Shown: positions 1-8,110, counted from the stretch's first letter. The stretch is DNA of 11,972 nucleotides from Phycisphaerae bacterium (GCA_021736615.1 JAIPFN010000171.1:1-11972), one strand, 5' to 3'. Numbers and translations: made by a program. Notes: generated from the letters alone by a model not told the origin.

Positions 1-633
1 GCTATGGTCGAATACCGTGCTTACATTAAGAGCCACGCGATGGTTTACTGGTTTGTTTTCCGGGTTGAAAAAGATAAGTTTGATGAGTTCAAGCCGCAGT
101 ATGACTCAATAATTAACAGTTTTAAAGTTGATGCTTCGCCGGTAAGTTCCAATAAAGCAAAGGCTGAACAGTTGGCCGCCGAAGGCTGGAAGCTTTGGGG
201 GCAGCGCAAACTTGCCGATGCTGAGGCGAAGTTCAAAGAGGCTATCGCCGCAGACGCAAGTTGTGAGAATGCTTACCAGGGACTTGGCTGGGCTCAGTTT
301 AACCAGGGCAAAAATAACAATGCAAAGGATTCGTTCGAAAGGTGCATAAAGCTTAATGCCGAAAACTCTGCTGCACTAAACGGGCTTGGCTGGATCGCTC
401 ATGGAGACGGCAAAACAGACGAAGCTGTCCAGTGGTGGGAAAAAGCGGTCAAGGCTCAACCGGGGGCGACCGCTTCGCTTAGCGGGCTTTGCAAGGTTTA
501 TATGGAAAAGAAAGACTACGAAAAGGCGATCAAGTATTATAAAATGTGGTTGAAGGTTGAGCCGAATAATCAGCAGGCAAAGGATGGTCTGGAAAATGCT
601 AAAGGACTCTTAGGTCGCGAAAACACGAACTAA
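1..633 (+). CDS. TPR-repeat protein, 5' end missing
   Basis: The reading frame is open from the first base, so the gene starts before the window; an internal ATG at base 4 is not evidence of a true start. Numbering from that Met, residues 1-43 look like the last strand and helix of a PsbP/DUF1795-like domain (YWFVFRVEKDKFDEF, then an IINSF end). This is a resemblance only. Four TPR units of 34 residues follow at about 53-86, 87-120, 121-154 and 155-188, with the usual small/large pattern (for example AYQGLGWAQFNQGK, then NAKDSFERCIKLNAE). TPRs mediate protein-protein contacts. The stop codon abuts the ATG of the histidine kinase gene, so the two are probably co-transcribed and translationally coupled, and the protein may assist that sensor. 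Whether it is exported cannot be seen because the N-terminus is missing. Confidence 0.9.
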   Translation, partial: AMVEYRAYIKSHAMVYWFVFRVEKDKFDEFKPQYDSIINSFKVDASPVSSNKAKAEQLAAEGWKLWGQRKLADAEAKFKEAIAADASCENAYQGLGWAQFNQGKNNNAKDSFERCIKLNAENSAALNGLGWIAHGDGKTDEAVQWWEKAVKAQPGATASLSGLCKVYMEKKDYEKAIKYYKMWLKVEPNNQQAKDGLENAKGLLGRENTN

Positions 634-2673
634 ATGAACAACCATAAAACAACAACAAATTCGACAAACCAGATTCGGTGGGTGATATTGCTGCTTGCGA
701 TAGCAGTGATATTGCCTACCGTCTGTTTGCTGTTTTTCATGACACAGGCGGTCAAGAATGAGCGATTGGCAGTGCGCCAAAAGCTTGTGGATACCTACTC
801 AAAGCCTGCTGAAACATTCTTTATTGACATGCCAAACGACCACATCAAGGAAATCACATCGTATGTATCAGGATTCAGTTCCTTAAGGAATTCATACTGG
901 AAAACACCGATTTTCAGTCTGCATGAATCCATTCCAGCAACTTTTATTTACGACTCGAACGACATACTTATCTGGCCGGTAGTAAATGAAGTCGAAATGC
1001 CCGAACCGAACCACGATCTTTTCAGCGAGGCCTATGAATGGGAGTTTGAAAAAGGAAATATTCTCAAGGCTTGTCAAGCCTACGAAAAAATCTCCAAGGA
1101 AACTGACGACGATTACACCAGGATTATTGCAGACCTTGCAACAGCAAGATGTCTGGCCAAATCGGGCAAAATTGACAAAGCCATCCATCTTGCCTTTGGA
1201 TTGATGACCAATACTATGAAACCTGACATCGATAAACAAATTTGTGCCGAACTCAATCAACAGGCAAGGGTTCTTTATGCTGAACTTATGCTTAAAACCC
1301 AGGAAGAAAAATATGCGAAAAAAATCATAAGATGCATGTCGCAAATGTACTTTTCATTACAAAATCCTAAAACCGGTGAGGAATATTTAACCCGGCCGTC
1401 TTTGCAATCACAAATCTGGGCACTTGAAAAAATCATAGAACTTGCTAAGCAGTCTAATATCGAATCAGTCATATCAGCCATTGACAATGCGGAAAAAGAA
1501 TTATCAAATTTTAAAAATGCCCTTGCAATATATGAATCTATACCTGAAACGAATATCTTCGGTTTCTGGCAGGAGGGAACCGTTAAAACCCTCAATGCCG
1601 AAAAAGGCATATATGGAACATACATAACTGCCGGTGAAAGAAAAGCTCTTTGCATTGTCAATGTTAACTTCTTTGAATCGCTTGCCAAAGAATATCAATC
1701 GGAATACGACACTACATTTTGCCGGGTGCTTGACGATTCAGGAAGACTAATTGCCGGAAGGAAATGGGAACATGCCGGCCCGGCGAATTCAATAGGTCAG
1801 TTGTTTTCAACTTTTCAGCCGGGGCAGTATTTCCCGGGATGGAAAGTTGAACTGTATTTCGAAGACGGCGTTTTTGGCAATGCTGCTAAACGGACGAAAC
1901 TTGTTTATGGGTGGACAGCGGCGCTGGTTATTGGTTTGATGATTATCATTTGCGGATTTGCGGTTAAGTCAGTATTGCGGCAGGCTCAGGTTAACCGCCT
2001 TAAGAATGACTTCATCGCAACCGTCACTCATGAACTTAAAACTCCGCTTGCTTCTATGCGTGTTCTGGTCGATACTTTGCTTGAAGGCAGCTATAACGAC
2101 CAAAGACAGGCTGTTGAGTATCTGCAAATGATTTCCAGGGAGAATAAACGGCTTACCGGGCTTATCGACAATTTCCTTACATTCTCACGTATGGAACGCA
2201 ATAAACAGGCTTTTGACATCATCGACTGCCCTGCCGAAAACATTGTCAATGATGCCGCCGCTGCGGTTAAAACTAAATTTAGTGAAAAAAATTGCAGATT
2301 TTCTGTAACGATCGGCGATGATCTCGCGTCTATACTTGCAGACAAGGACGCTATGGTCACCGTACTGGTCAACCTGCTCGACAACGCCTGCAAATACAGC
2401 GGCGACGAGAAAGAAATCGAGTTATCGGTTTATAACGAAAACGAAAACGTATGTTTTACGATCAAAGATAACGGAATTGGCATGAGCCCGAAAGTACAAA
2501 AGAAAATATTTGAACGCTTCTACCAGGCCGACAGCAAACTTTCACGCACCGCCGAAGGCTGCGGACTCGGACTGTCTATCGTCAAATTTATAGTCGACGC
2601 ACACAATGGAACTATAAATATCGAAAGCGAGCCAGGCAAAGGAAGCACCTTCAAAATATGGATACCAAAATAA
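634..2673 (+). CDS. Membrane sensor histidine kinase, PhoR-like catalytic core
   Basis: This 679-residue kinase should autophosphorylate on His and pass the phosphate to a response regulator, most likely the one encoded at 3429. Transmembrane helices lie at about 16-36 and 423-444, enclosing a periplasmic sensor of about 385 residues. Residues about 130-190 are helical and TPR-like (ACQAYEKISKE, then a LATARCLAKSGKIDKAIHLA-type pair). Residues about 340-415 look PAS/Cache-like (RVLDDSGRLIAGRK). The cytoplasmic part has the H-box HELKTPL with the phosphorylated His at 466, the N-box NLLDNACKYS (580-589), G1 DNGIGM (612-617), an F-box IFERFYQAD and G2 GCGLGLS (642-648). There is no HAMP or cytoplasmic PAS domain; the H-box begins about 20 residues after the second membrane helix. 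The start abuts the previous stop (TAAATG) and no clear ribosome site is visible, which fits translational coupling. The signal sensed is unknown. Confidence 0.95.
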   Translation: MNNHKTTTNSTNQIRWVILLLAIAVILPTVCLLFFMTQAVKNERLAVRQKLVDTYSKPAETFFIDMPNDHIKEITSYVSGFSSLRNSYWKTPIFSLHESIPATFIYDSNDILIWPVVNEVEMPEPNHDLFSEAYEWEFEKGNILKACQAYEKISKETDDDYTRIIADLATARCLAKSGKIDKAIHLAFGLMTNTMKPDIDKQICAELNQQARVLYAELMLKTQEEKYAKKIIRCMSQMYFSLQNPKTGEEYLTRPSLQSQIWALEKIIELAKQSNIESVISAIDNAEKELSNFKNALAIYESIPETNIFGFWQEGTVKTLNAEKGIYGTYITAGERKALCIVNVNFFESLAKEYQSEYDTTFCRVLDDSGRLIAGRKWEHAGPANSIGQLFSTFQPGQYFPGWKVELYFEDGVFGNAAKRTKLVYGWTAALVIGLMIIICGFAVKSVLRQAQVNRLKNDFIATVTHELKTPLASMRVLVDTLLEGSYNDQRQAVEYLQMISRENKRLTGLIDNFLTFSRMERNKQAFDIIDCPAENIVNDAAAAVKTKFSEKNCRFSVTIGDDLASILADKDAMVTVLVNLLDNACKYSGDEKEIELSVYNENENVCFTIKDNGIGMSPKVQKKIFERFYQADSKLSRTAEGCGLGLSIVKFIVDAHNGTINIESEPGKGSTFKIWIPK

Positions 2674-3146
2674 TGAAAAAATATTTATACGTGTGGCTGC
2701 TGCCGTTTGTCTGGGGAGCATGCTCTTTGCTTTCGCTGCAATTTCCCGGCGATGAATACGCCTTATATGCTATATCGTCGATGGCTGGCACATGGATTGC
2801 TTTTGTAATAAATCTCCAGGGGCACCCCAACGATGCGGTCTTTTGGCTGTCAATAACGATCACTGGAATGAGCGTTATGGCACTCCTGGGACTGTGGTTA
2901 AAGTTTATAAAATTAAAACCGTGGGTTTGGCTTTGCATATACATCATCGCGGCCATAATTATTTGTATTACTACTATATTCAGCTACCCGTCACTTGAAA
3001 AAGCCCTGAGCAAAAACGGTTCATACTGGGCATATATTTTCAGTTCGCTCAACATGGCAATGTACGCATCAGTAATTTTAGGCAGCATAGCAGCAGGAAT
3101 CAAAAAGACAGCAAATAAAATATCTGCTAAAAAAGAAATTGAATAA
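2673..3146 (+). CDS. Small polytopic membrane protein, unknown function
   Basis: I do not recognise this family. The protein is 157 residues from the ATG at 2673, which overlaps the kinase stop as TAATG, a typical coupled start. An in-frame ATG at 2658 would add five residues (MDTKI) and is the alternative. About five hydrophobic helices are visible at about 4-22, 28-48, 55-75, 84-104 and 118-142. The tail is Lys-rich (KKTANKISAKKEIE) and probably cytoplasmic. There is no signal-peptidase site and no catalytic motif. Its place between a kinase and its probable regulator suggests an accessory membrane partner of the sensor or a target of the pathway, but that rests on position alone. Confidence 0.8.
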   Translation: MKKYLYVWLLPFVWGACSLLSLQFPGDEYALYAISSMAGTWIAFVINLQGHPNDAVFWLSITITGMSVMALLGLWLKFIKLKPWVWLCIYIIAAIIICITTIFSYPSLEKALSKNGSYWAYIFSSLNMAMYASVILGSIAAGIKKTANKISAKKEIE

Positions 3147-3189
3147 ACATCATTGCCGTAAATTTACAATCAATTTAAAGGGCAAAAAA

Positions 3190-3423
3190 ATGAATCTCAC
3201 TGATTTCAAAAAAGGAAATATAACAACTGCTAAGAAAATCGGCTTTAAGTATACCGCCATCGGTTGCGCCTCATTTGCGGTTATTGTCCTGTTGCTTGGA
3301 GCAATAAAAGCATACCATAGCACTACGGGTATTGCCGTCGCAATGGGAACAATGTCGGGCATGGTAATACTGGCATCGAAAGAAGCCTACAGAGCCGGAA
3401 TGGAAGACAAAGACAAGAGCTAA
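3190..3423 (+). CDS. Small two-helix membrane protein, unknown function
   Basis: The gene encodes 77 residues. The start at 3190 is chosen because AAAGGG at 3177-3182 sits seven bases upstream. An upstream in-frame ATG at 3139 overlaps the previous gene and would add a 17-residue basic segment with no ribosome site. Two hydrophobic stretches are visible at about 22-42 and 46-63, joined by a short turn (HSTTG). The N-terminus is basic and the tail is charged (GMEDKDKS), so the protein is probably a helical hairpin with both ends in the cytoplasm. I recognise no family. The gene lies 43 bases after the preceding membrane-protein gene and 5 bases before the response regulator, so it is very likely in the same operon. 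Confidence 0.72.
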   Translation: MNLTDFKKGNITTAKKIGFKYTAIGCASFAVIVLLLGAIKAYHSTTGIAVAMGTMSGMVILASKEAYRAGMEDKDKS

Positions 3424-3428
3424 TAACC

Positions 3429-4109
3429 ATGGAAACAATCCTGATAATCGAAGATGACTCGACAATGCTTCGGGGCCTCAAGGATAACTTTGAGTTTAAG
3501 GGGTATACTGTTATTACCGCTAGCGACGGCGAGGCGGGTTTAAATGCCGCCCTGGACAGTCACTGCGATCTTATTGTGCTTGACATTATGCTGCCGAAGA
3601 TCAACGGCTATGAGATTTGCCGACTTGTCCGTGAAAGACAGATCGAAACACCTATAATCATGCTTACTGCAAAGGGGCAGGAATCTGACATTGTCCTCGG
3701 CCTCAACCTCGGTGCCGACGATTATATGACCAAGCCTTTCAGTATCAAGGAACTGCTAGCCAGGGCAAACGCCTTTTTACGCCGCGGCCGCCAACAGCAA
3801 ACCGACACCTACGAGTTCGGAAAGTTCAAACTCGATATAAATTCAAGAACATTCACTAAAGACGCCAGCGAGATAAAACTTTCCCCGAAAGAGTTTTCCC
3901 TGCTGGAATATTTCCTGAAACGCCAGTCGCGGGCACTGACCCGTGACGACATCCTCAACGAAGTATGGGGGTACAACTGCTTTGTGACCGGCAGAACAGT
4001 AGACCGCTTCGTCAACAGCCTTCGCAACAAGATTGAAGACGAACCTAAACGCCCGCTATATATCAAAACAGTCCGCCAGATCGGCTACAAATTCGAGAAT
4101 CCCGCCTAA
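3429..4109 (+). CDS. OmpR/PhoB-family response regulator
   Basis: A 226-residue DNA-binding regulator of normal family length. The receiver domain (about 1-115) has the acidic pocket E8-D9-D10, the phosphorylated Asp at 52 in VLDIMLP, the switch Thr at 80 (MLTAK) and the conserved Lys at 102 (DYMTKPF). After a short linker, residues about 128-226 form a winged-helix DNA-binding domain with typical motifs (LSPKEFSLLEYF, LTRDDILNEVWGY, RTVDRFVNSLRNKIE, and an IKTVRQIGYKF end). It starts five bases after the small membrane protein and is the probable partner of the kinase at 634. The order kinase, two membrane proteins, regulator is unusual, since kinase and regulator genes are normally adjacent. 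The target promoters are unknown. Confidence 0.95.
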   Translation: METILIIEDDSTMLRGLKDNFEFKGYTVITASDGEAGLNAALDSHCDLIVLDIMLPKINGYEICRLVRERQIETPIIMLTAKGQESDIVLGLNLGADDYMTKPFSIKELLARANAFLRRGRQQQTDTYEFGKFKLDINSRTFTKDASEIKLSPKEFSLLEYFLKRQSRALTRDDILNEVWGYNCFVTGRTVDRFVNSLRNKIEDEPKRPLYIKTVRQIGYKFENPA

Positions 4110-4303
4110 AAACCGACAAAACAACTTCGGTATGGCAATTACTTTCTAGCTCCCAAAAAACCGCGATAATAACCGTTAAATGCACTTATAAGAGGACATA
4201 ACGGACATGTAAAAATTAACGACTTCAAACCGGTACTAAACGGTATACAAATGGTACAATTTTCAAGGAGTTAACCGTACAGGCCACCGGAAAACGCTCA
4301 TCA
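4110..4303 (+). other. Convergent intergenic region with short direct repeats
   Basis: This 194-base gap separates the convergent response regulator and oxidoreductase genes. I see no gene in it and no convincing hairpin followed by a T-run for either direction. It holds three similar hexamers, CGGTAC (4231-4236), CGGTAT (4241-4246) and TGGTAC (4252-4257), starting 10 and 11 bases apart; a further CGGTAT lies at 4128-4133. Confidence 0.5.
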
Positions 4304-5635
4304 CTACATCGCCTCTAACTCCCATGGTTTTCTGTGGCCAATTACGAGCATCTTGTTGGCCTTGTCGTCATTGGTGAAACGCTCGGTCTTTGGATCCCAG
4401 TTTAATTTCTTGCCCCGCTGGATCGCTATATGCGCAAGCTGCCCCACCGAACATGTGCGATGGCCGACCTCGGCGTCTGCCATCGTATTGCAAGTGTTCT
4501 TTATCGCGTAAATAAAATCATCTTTTTCCGGCCGCTGCGGCAAACGTATATCGGTATCTTTAAACTTTGTATGCAAGACAGCCCTGTCGTGCGCCAAAAT
4601 GCCTCCCTTGGTCAGCCAGTTTGCGTGAATCCACCCTTCATCGCCTTCTACCCGCAGATAGGGTGACTTAAGAACGTAATCCAGCACTACCCCGTTTGCA
4701 TATTTATACTGCGCCTTGAAACTGGTCAGTACATTCCAAAGCCCGGAACCGGGCTGCGGGTACTTTCCTGTTGCTTCGACCGACACCGGACCGGTGCGTT
4801 CTGTTCCGTTGAGCAATTGTGCAACGTCGAGCAAATGGGTTCCCCAGTTGGTTATCATCCCTTCGCACGTATCGCGGCATCGCATCCATCCCGGGCGTCC
4901 ATAGCTCTGGCGAGGGTGCACCCGGTCGAGGGTATAAGGTTTCATCGGCGCAGGTCCGACCCACATTTCATAATCCAGTTCCTCCGGCACGTCCATCGGC
5001 GCAGGATCGCCGCCGGCCTTATCGCCTGCCGGAACTCCGACCTCGATGCGTTTGATATTACCCAGGTAACCGTTGATGACAAGCTCCGATGTCAGGTGCA
5101 TATACATAGCCGAGCGGCACTCACTGTCGGTTCGGAAAACCACACCGTGTTTCTTCGCGGCATCGGCGAGGGTTCGGCCTTCGTTAATCGAAAGGGTTAA
5201 CGGTTTTTCGCAGCAGACATGTTTGCCCTTGCGAACCGCCGCCAGCGATATAGGCACATGCCATTGATCCGACGTCGAGTTCATCACAGCGTCAATATCA
5301 CCGCGTCCGACGACTTCACGCCAGTCGCCATAAGCCTTGCAGTCGGTGTTCTTGTAGAATTTATCGACTTTTTCTTTGGCCTTGCCCAGCCGCCATTTGT
5401 CAACATCGCAAACCGCGACGACCCGGCAATCTTCAGAGTTCAGAAACGGGTTAGTATTGGCATATATTGCCTGACGCCCCATTCCGATCATACCGACATT
5501 GATGCGGTTTGACGGAGCGTTTTTGCCAAAGACTGTAGATGGGACAATACTGGGAAAGCTTATTGCCAGACCGGCCGCTCCGGCTGCTTTTAACATCCCT
5601 CTTCGTGTGATTTTTTTGGTACCTTTATTACTCAT
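4304..5635 (-). CDS. Tat-exported Gfo/Idh/MocA-family oxidoreductase
   Basis: A 443-residue NAD(P)-dependent sugar or sugar-acid dehydrogenase-like protein. The N-terminus is a twin-arginine signal (TRRGMLKAAGAAGLA with Arg11-Arg12, then a hydrophobic stretch to about 37), so the folded protein with its cofactor should cross the membrane. The Rossmann start is VGMIGMGRQA (Gly48, Gly51, Gly53) and the family signature Lys is in CCEKPL (143-145). The C-terminal half has the typical DYEMWVGPAPMKPY segment (221-234) and NWGTHLLD with the conserved His at about 267, probably catalytic. The gene's ATG overlaps the TGA of the upstream isomerase-like gene by four bases (ATGA), so the pair is translationally coupled. 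It is the last gene of the sulfatase operon. Such proteins oxidise, reduce or rearrange sugars in planctomycete-type catabolic clusters; the substrate is unknown. Confidence 0.93.
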   Translation of the reverse strand: MSNKGTKKITRRGMLKAAGAAGLAISFPSIVPSTVFGKNAPSNRINVGMIGMGRQAIYANTNPFLNSEDCRVVAVCDVDKWRLGKAKEKVDKFYKNTDCKAYGDWREVVGRGDIDAVMNSTSDQWHVPISLAAVRKGKHVCCEKPLTLSINEGRTLADAAKKHGVVFRTDSECRSAMYMHLTSELVINGYLGNIKRIEVGVPAGDKAGGDPAPMDVPEELDYEMWVGPAPMKPYTLDRVHPRQSYGRPGWMRCRDTCEGMITNWGTHLLDVAQLLNGTERTGPVSVEATGKYPQPGSGLWNVLTSFKAQYKYANGVVLDYVLKSPYLRVEGDEGWIHANWLTKGGILAHDRAVLHTKFKDTDIRLPQRPEKDDFIYAIKNTCNTMADAEVGHRTCSVGQLAHIAIQRGKKLNWDPKTERFTNDDKANKMLVIGHRKPWELEAM

Positions 5636-6561
5636 TTTTTTACCGCCGATTCTTTAGTTAACTTTTCGTTAATTTCACGCCATGCCTTCATCGAGTTTGC
5701 AAGATTTTGTTTCGGATCGCCCTTGATCGCATACCCCTGGAGGCCTATCGGGCCTTTGTATCCGATGTCTTTAAGATACTTTAAAAGGTTGTAATTGTCA
5801 AACGTGCCTTTATCGAGGGTCTGGATAAGTTTGTCCCAGCCCATCTTTTTTGTATCGCCTGTTTCTCCGCCATTCGTGGTTACGACAAAAAGATAGGGCA
5901 ATGATTCTTTAAGGATCGCCCGGTAATCGACATCTCCGTCAACTTTTAACCAGTGGCAGACATTGAAAGAAACCCCGACATTTCTGCGGTTTACTTTACG
6001 CGCGATTCTCAAAATGTCGGCGAAAGATTCCGAGTAGTTGCCAACGTGAGCATAAAGGACGATCTTAAGGCCGGATTCATGGGCGGCATCGGCAATGTCG
6101 CGGATTATTTTAACCGCGGCCGCGTCGCCCTGCTCTGAAGCGTGTTTGTATTTCTTGCTCGTCAGGTACAGCCAAATCATTGTGTCGGTACCTTTAAGCT
6201 GCTTAATAGCGTCTTTCAGATTCGGGTCGTATTGCTTAGCGGGTTCGTCGGCGTCGATGTTTACGCCGAGATAAGTGATGAAGAGCTTAAGACCGGCATT
6301 TTCAAAAATCTTGACGGTTTCCATTATATCTTTTGTGCCGTGATAACTCATGCCATCATAGCCGAGTTCTTTCAAAGTCTCTGCGCGAACTTGCGTTTGT
6401 GTATATTCGCCTTTCATCATATAGTTGTCGAATGCGAACATGTCAAATGCAGCGGGGGGCTTTTCGCCTGCAAAAGCAGCAGCGGCAATTGAAATCATAC
6501 AAAGCATTGAAAGCAGAATAATGTTATGCGCCTTCCTTGCCATTCTGTATCCATTGTTCAT
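5632..6561 (-). CDS. Exported TIM-barrel sugar isomerase/epimerase-like protein
   Basis: A 309-residue protein of the xylose-isomerase-like TIM-barrel (AP endonuclease 2 fold) family. The ATG at 6561 is chosen because GGAG (6573-6570 on this strand) sits eight bases upstream. A TTG at 6597 would overlap the sulfatase stop, and a later ATG at 6543 lacks a good site. Residues 1-31 form a signal peptide, with a basic start, a hydrophobic core LLSMLCMISIAAAAFA and likely cleavage before GEK. Characteristic segments are GLKIVLYAHVGN (164-175), VGVSFNVCHWLK (195-206) and GPIGLQGYAIKGD (270-282). The usual metal-binding Glu and Asp near the first two segments appear to be replaced (LYAH, SFN), so ordinary metal-dependent isomerase chemistry is uncertain. 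It lies 32 bases after the sulfatase gene and overlaps the oxidoreductase gene by four bases, so it probably acts on the same exported sugar pathway. Confidence 0.88.
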   Translation of the reverse strand: MNNGYRMARKAHNIILLSMLCMISIAAAAFAGEKPPAAFDMFAFDNYMMKGEYTQTQVRAETLKELGYDGMSYHGTKDIMETVKIFENAGLKLFITYLGVNIDADEPAKQYDPNLKDAIKQLKGTDTMIWLYLTSKKYKHASEQGDAAAVKIIRDIADAAHESGLKIVLYAHVGNYSESFADILRIARKVNRRNVGVSFNVCHWLKVDGDVDYRAILKESLPYLFVVTTNGGETGDTKKMGWDKLIQTLDKGTFDNYNLLKYLKDIGYKGPIGLQGYAIKGDPKQNLANSMKAWREINEKLTKESAVKK

Positions 6562-6569
6562 TGGCTTTA

Positions 6570-6573
6570 CTCC
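6570..6573 (-). promoter_or_regulatory. Ribosome binding site deciding the isomerase-like gene start
   Basis: GGAG on the minus strand lies eight bases before the ATG at 6561. It supports that start over the TTG at 6597, and it yields a clean signal peptide. Confidence 0.7.
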
Positions 6574-6593
6574 GTATCTGAAAGATTTAGATG

Positions 6594-8021
6594 TCAATCG
6601 CCCGGTTCGTGGAGGTTTGGTGTGTCCGGATAGATTGGCCTTACCTTGTCATTTGCTCTGCCGAGCGTCTTCGGTGCGGGCGGGCATTTGTCCAGAACTG
6701 CCTGGAGCATTTTGCGCGATTTCGCTGCGTCTGTGCCCTGCCGGGCTTTTTCGATTACATTTTCTTCCTTAAGGTCAACGGGGACGTTATACAGGCGTCC
6801 GTCATTGTAAAGTTTGAATTTTGCGTCGCGGGCAAACTGGCCGACCTTGAAATTTCTTCCCCAGTACGGATTGTAATGGTTTAGCGCCCACTTGCGGGGG
6901 TTGCCTTTTTCGCCTTTGAGCCTTGGTAGAAAACTACGGCCGTCAATTGGGTCACCAGCACCGAGTTTGATCCCAGCAACACCGGCTAGCGTAGCATAGA
7001 AGTCGGTAAAATCAATCGGATCGTTAAGCACTGCGCCCTTTGGTGTGTGGCCCTTCCAGTAAGCGACAAACGGGACATGTGTTCCCATATCCTTCAAATC
7101 ACCCTTGCCCCCCTTGATGTCCTGACCGTTCCACCTGGATGTGATCCTTACATTGGTTCCATTGTCGGCGGTAAACAGAATAATCGTATTGTCAAGCTGA
7201 CCAACTTCGTCGACCTTTTTTATTATCTTGCCGATGATCTTGTCCATGTATGCGACCATCGCGACGAAATTCTTTTTCTGCTCGTCAGCTTTATTACCTG
7301 CCCCTTTTCCCTTTACCTTTGGCTTTGGAACGTATGGACCTTCGATACTGTCCGGGGTCGGCAAAAACGGGTCGTGAACGAGCACCATCGGGTAATACAC
7401 GAAAAATGGTTCGTTCTTTTTCCGCTCGATAAAATCGCACAGGTAATCGGAGATAATATCCGGGCCGTATTTACCCTTGTTGTCGGCCGGAGTAGTGATC
7501 TTTCCGTTTGTCTCAAGGCACGGATCCCAGAACCGTTCGCCGCCGGCGCCCTTGGTCTTTGTCAGTTGCCACAGGCAATGTTCGTCAAAACCAAATTTAC
7601 GCGGTCGCATGTTATCATAGCAATCCGTAAATTCCTTTGCATTGTAAAGACCGTTAAGCTGCCATTTACCGCCGATAGCAGTCGCATACCCGGCCTGTTT
7701 CATCAGATTTCCAAAGGTCTTTTCTTTTGGGTCAAGACGGCCAAAATGCGTAAAGTTGCGAAAGTTGTACTTGCCGGTCATCATCTTAACCCGGCTCGGC
7801 GTGCAGATAGGCGTCGAATAGCAGTGGGCAAAACGAATTCCGTCGGCGGCCATCTTGTCTATGTTCGGAGTTTTGTAGTCCACCGCCCCATAACAGCCAA
7901 ACGCTTCCCAACTGACATCATCGGCCATGATCAGGATAACATTGGGCTTACCTGCCCCGGCCAGAGAAATTGACGAAACCATACATGTTATGAGCAGACT
8001 TATAAATAAAAGCTTTTTCAT
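6594..8021 (-). CDS. Exported sulfatase (formylglycine-dependent, Cys type)
   Basis: A 475-residue sulfatase of the alkaline-phosphatase superfamily that hydrolyses sulfate esters, probably on a polysaccharide fragment or sugar. A signal peptide covers residues 1 to about 21 (KKLLFISLLITCMVSS core, SLAGA cleavage region). Metal ligands begin at Asp34-Asp35 (IMADDVSW). The maturation motif is CTPSR at 73-77, where Cys73 must be converted to formylglycine by a separate enzyme not seen in this window. Other expected elements are GGKW (117-120), LVHDPF with His216, TADNGTN with Asp286-Asn287, and GGKGDLKDMGTHVPF starting at 304. GGKW is followed by Gln-Leu where many family members have His-Leu. 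GGAAAGG lies five bases before the ATG. It is the first gene of the three-gene operon. The sulfated substrate cannot be named from sequence. Confidence 0.95.
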   Translation of the reverse strand: MKKLLFISLLITCMVSSISLAGAGKPNVILIMADDVSWEAFGCYGAVDYKTPNIDKMAADGIRFAHCYSTPICTPSRVKMMTGKYNFRNFTHFGRLDPKEKTFGNLMKQAGYATAIGGKWQLNGLYNAKEFTDCYDNMRPRKFGFDEHCLWQLTKTKGAGGERFWDPCLETNGKITTPADNKGKYGPDIISDYLCDFIERKKNEPFFVYYPMVLVHDPFLPTPDSIEGPYVPKPKVKGKGAGNKADEQKKNFVAMVAYMDKIIGKIIKKVDEVGQLDNTIILFTADNGTNVRITSRWNGQDIKGGKGDLKDMGTHVPFVAYWKGHTPKGAVLNDPIDFTDFYATLAGVAGIKLGAGDPIDGRSFLPRLKGEKGNPRKWALNHYNPYWGRNFKVGQFARDAKFKLYNDGRLYNVPVDLKEENVIEKARQGTDAAKSRKMLQAVLDKCPPAPKTLGRANDKVRPIYPDTPNLHEPGD

Positions 8022-8079
8022 TTGAACCTTTCCGAATCTGACAGCATCATAATTTTAATCTCTGACGCAACTGAATGCC

Positions 8080-8110
8080 GGATTAATGCAAGAATTAATA
8101 AGATTAATCC
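8080..8110 (-). promoter_or_regulatory. Inverted repeat in sulfatase operon leader (possible operator)
   Basis: Perfect 8-base arms GGATTAAT (8080-8087) and ATTAATCC (8103-8110) flank a 15-base spacer that contains a third ATTAAT (8094-8099). On the minus strand the element lies between the predicted promoter and the sulfatase start. It could bind a dimeric repressor or form a weak RNA hairpin; no regulator gene is adjacent. Confidence 0.4.

Noticed and set aside
4191..4212. AGAGG followed by an ATG
   Set aside because: The ATG is followed at once by TAA, so there is no coding potential.
6562..6597. TTG start at 6597 for the isomerase-like gene, overlapping the sulfatase stop
   Set aside because: The ATG at 6561 has a GGAG at good distance and gives a normal signal peptide.
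7047..7973. Long plus-strand open frame of 308 codons opposite the sulfatase gene
   Set aside because: The sulfatase on the other strand has all family motifs; the antisense translation has no recognisable domain and no ribosome site.
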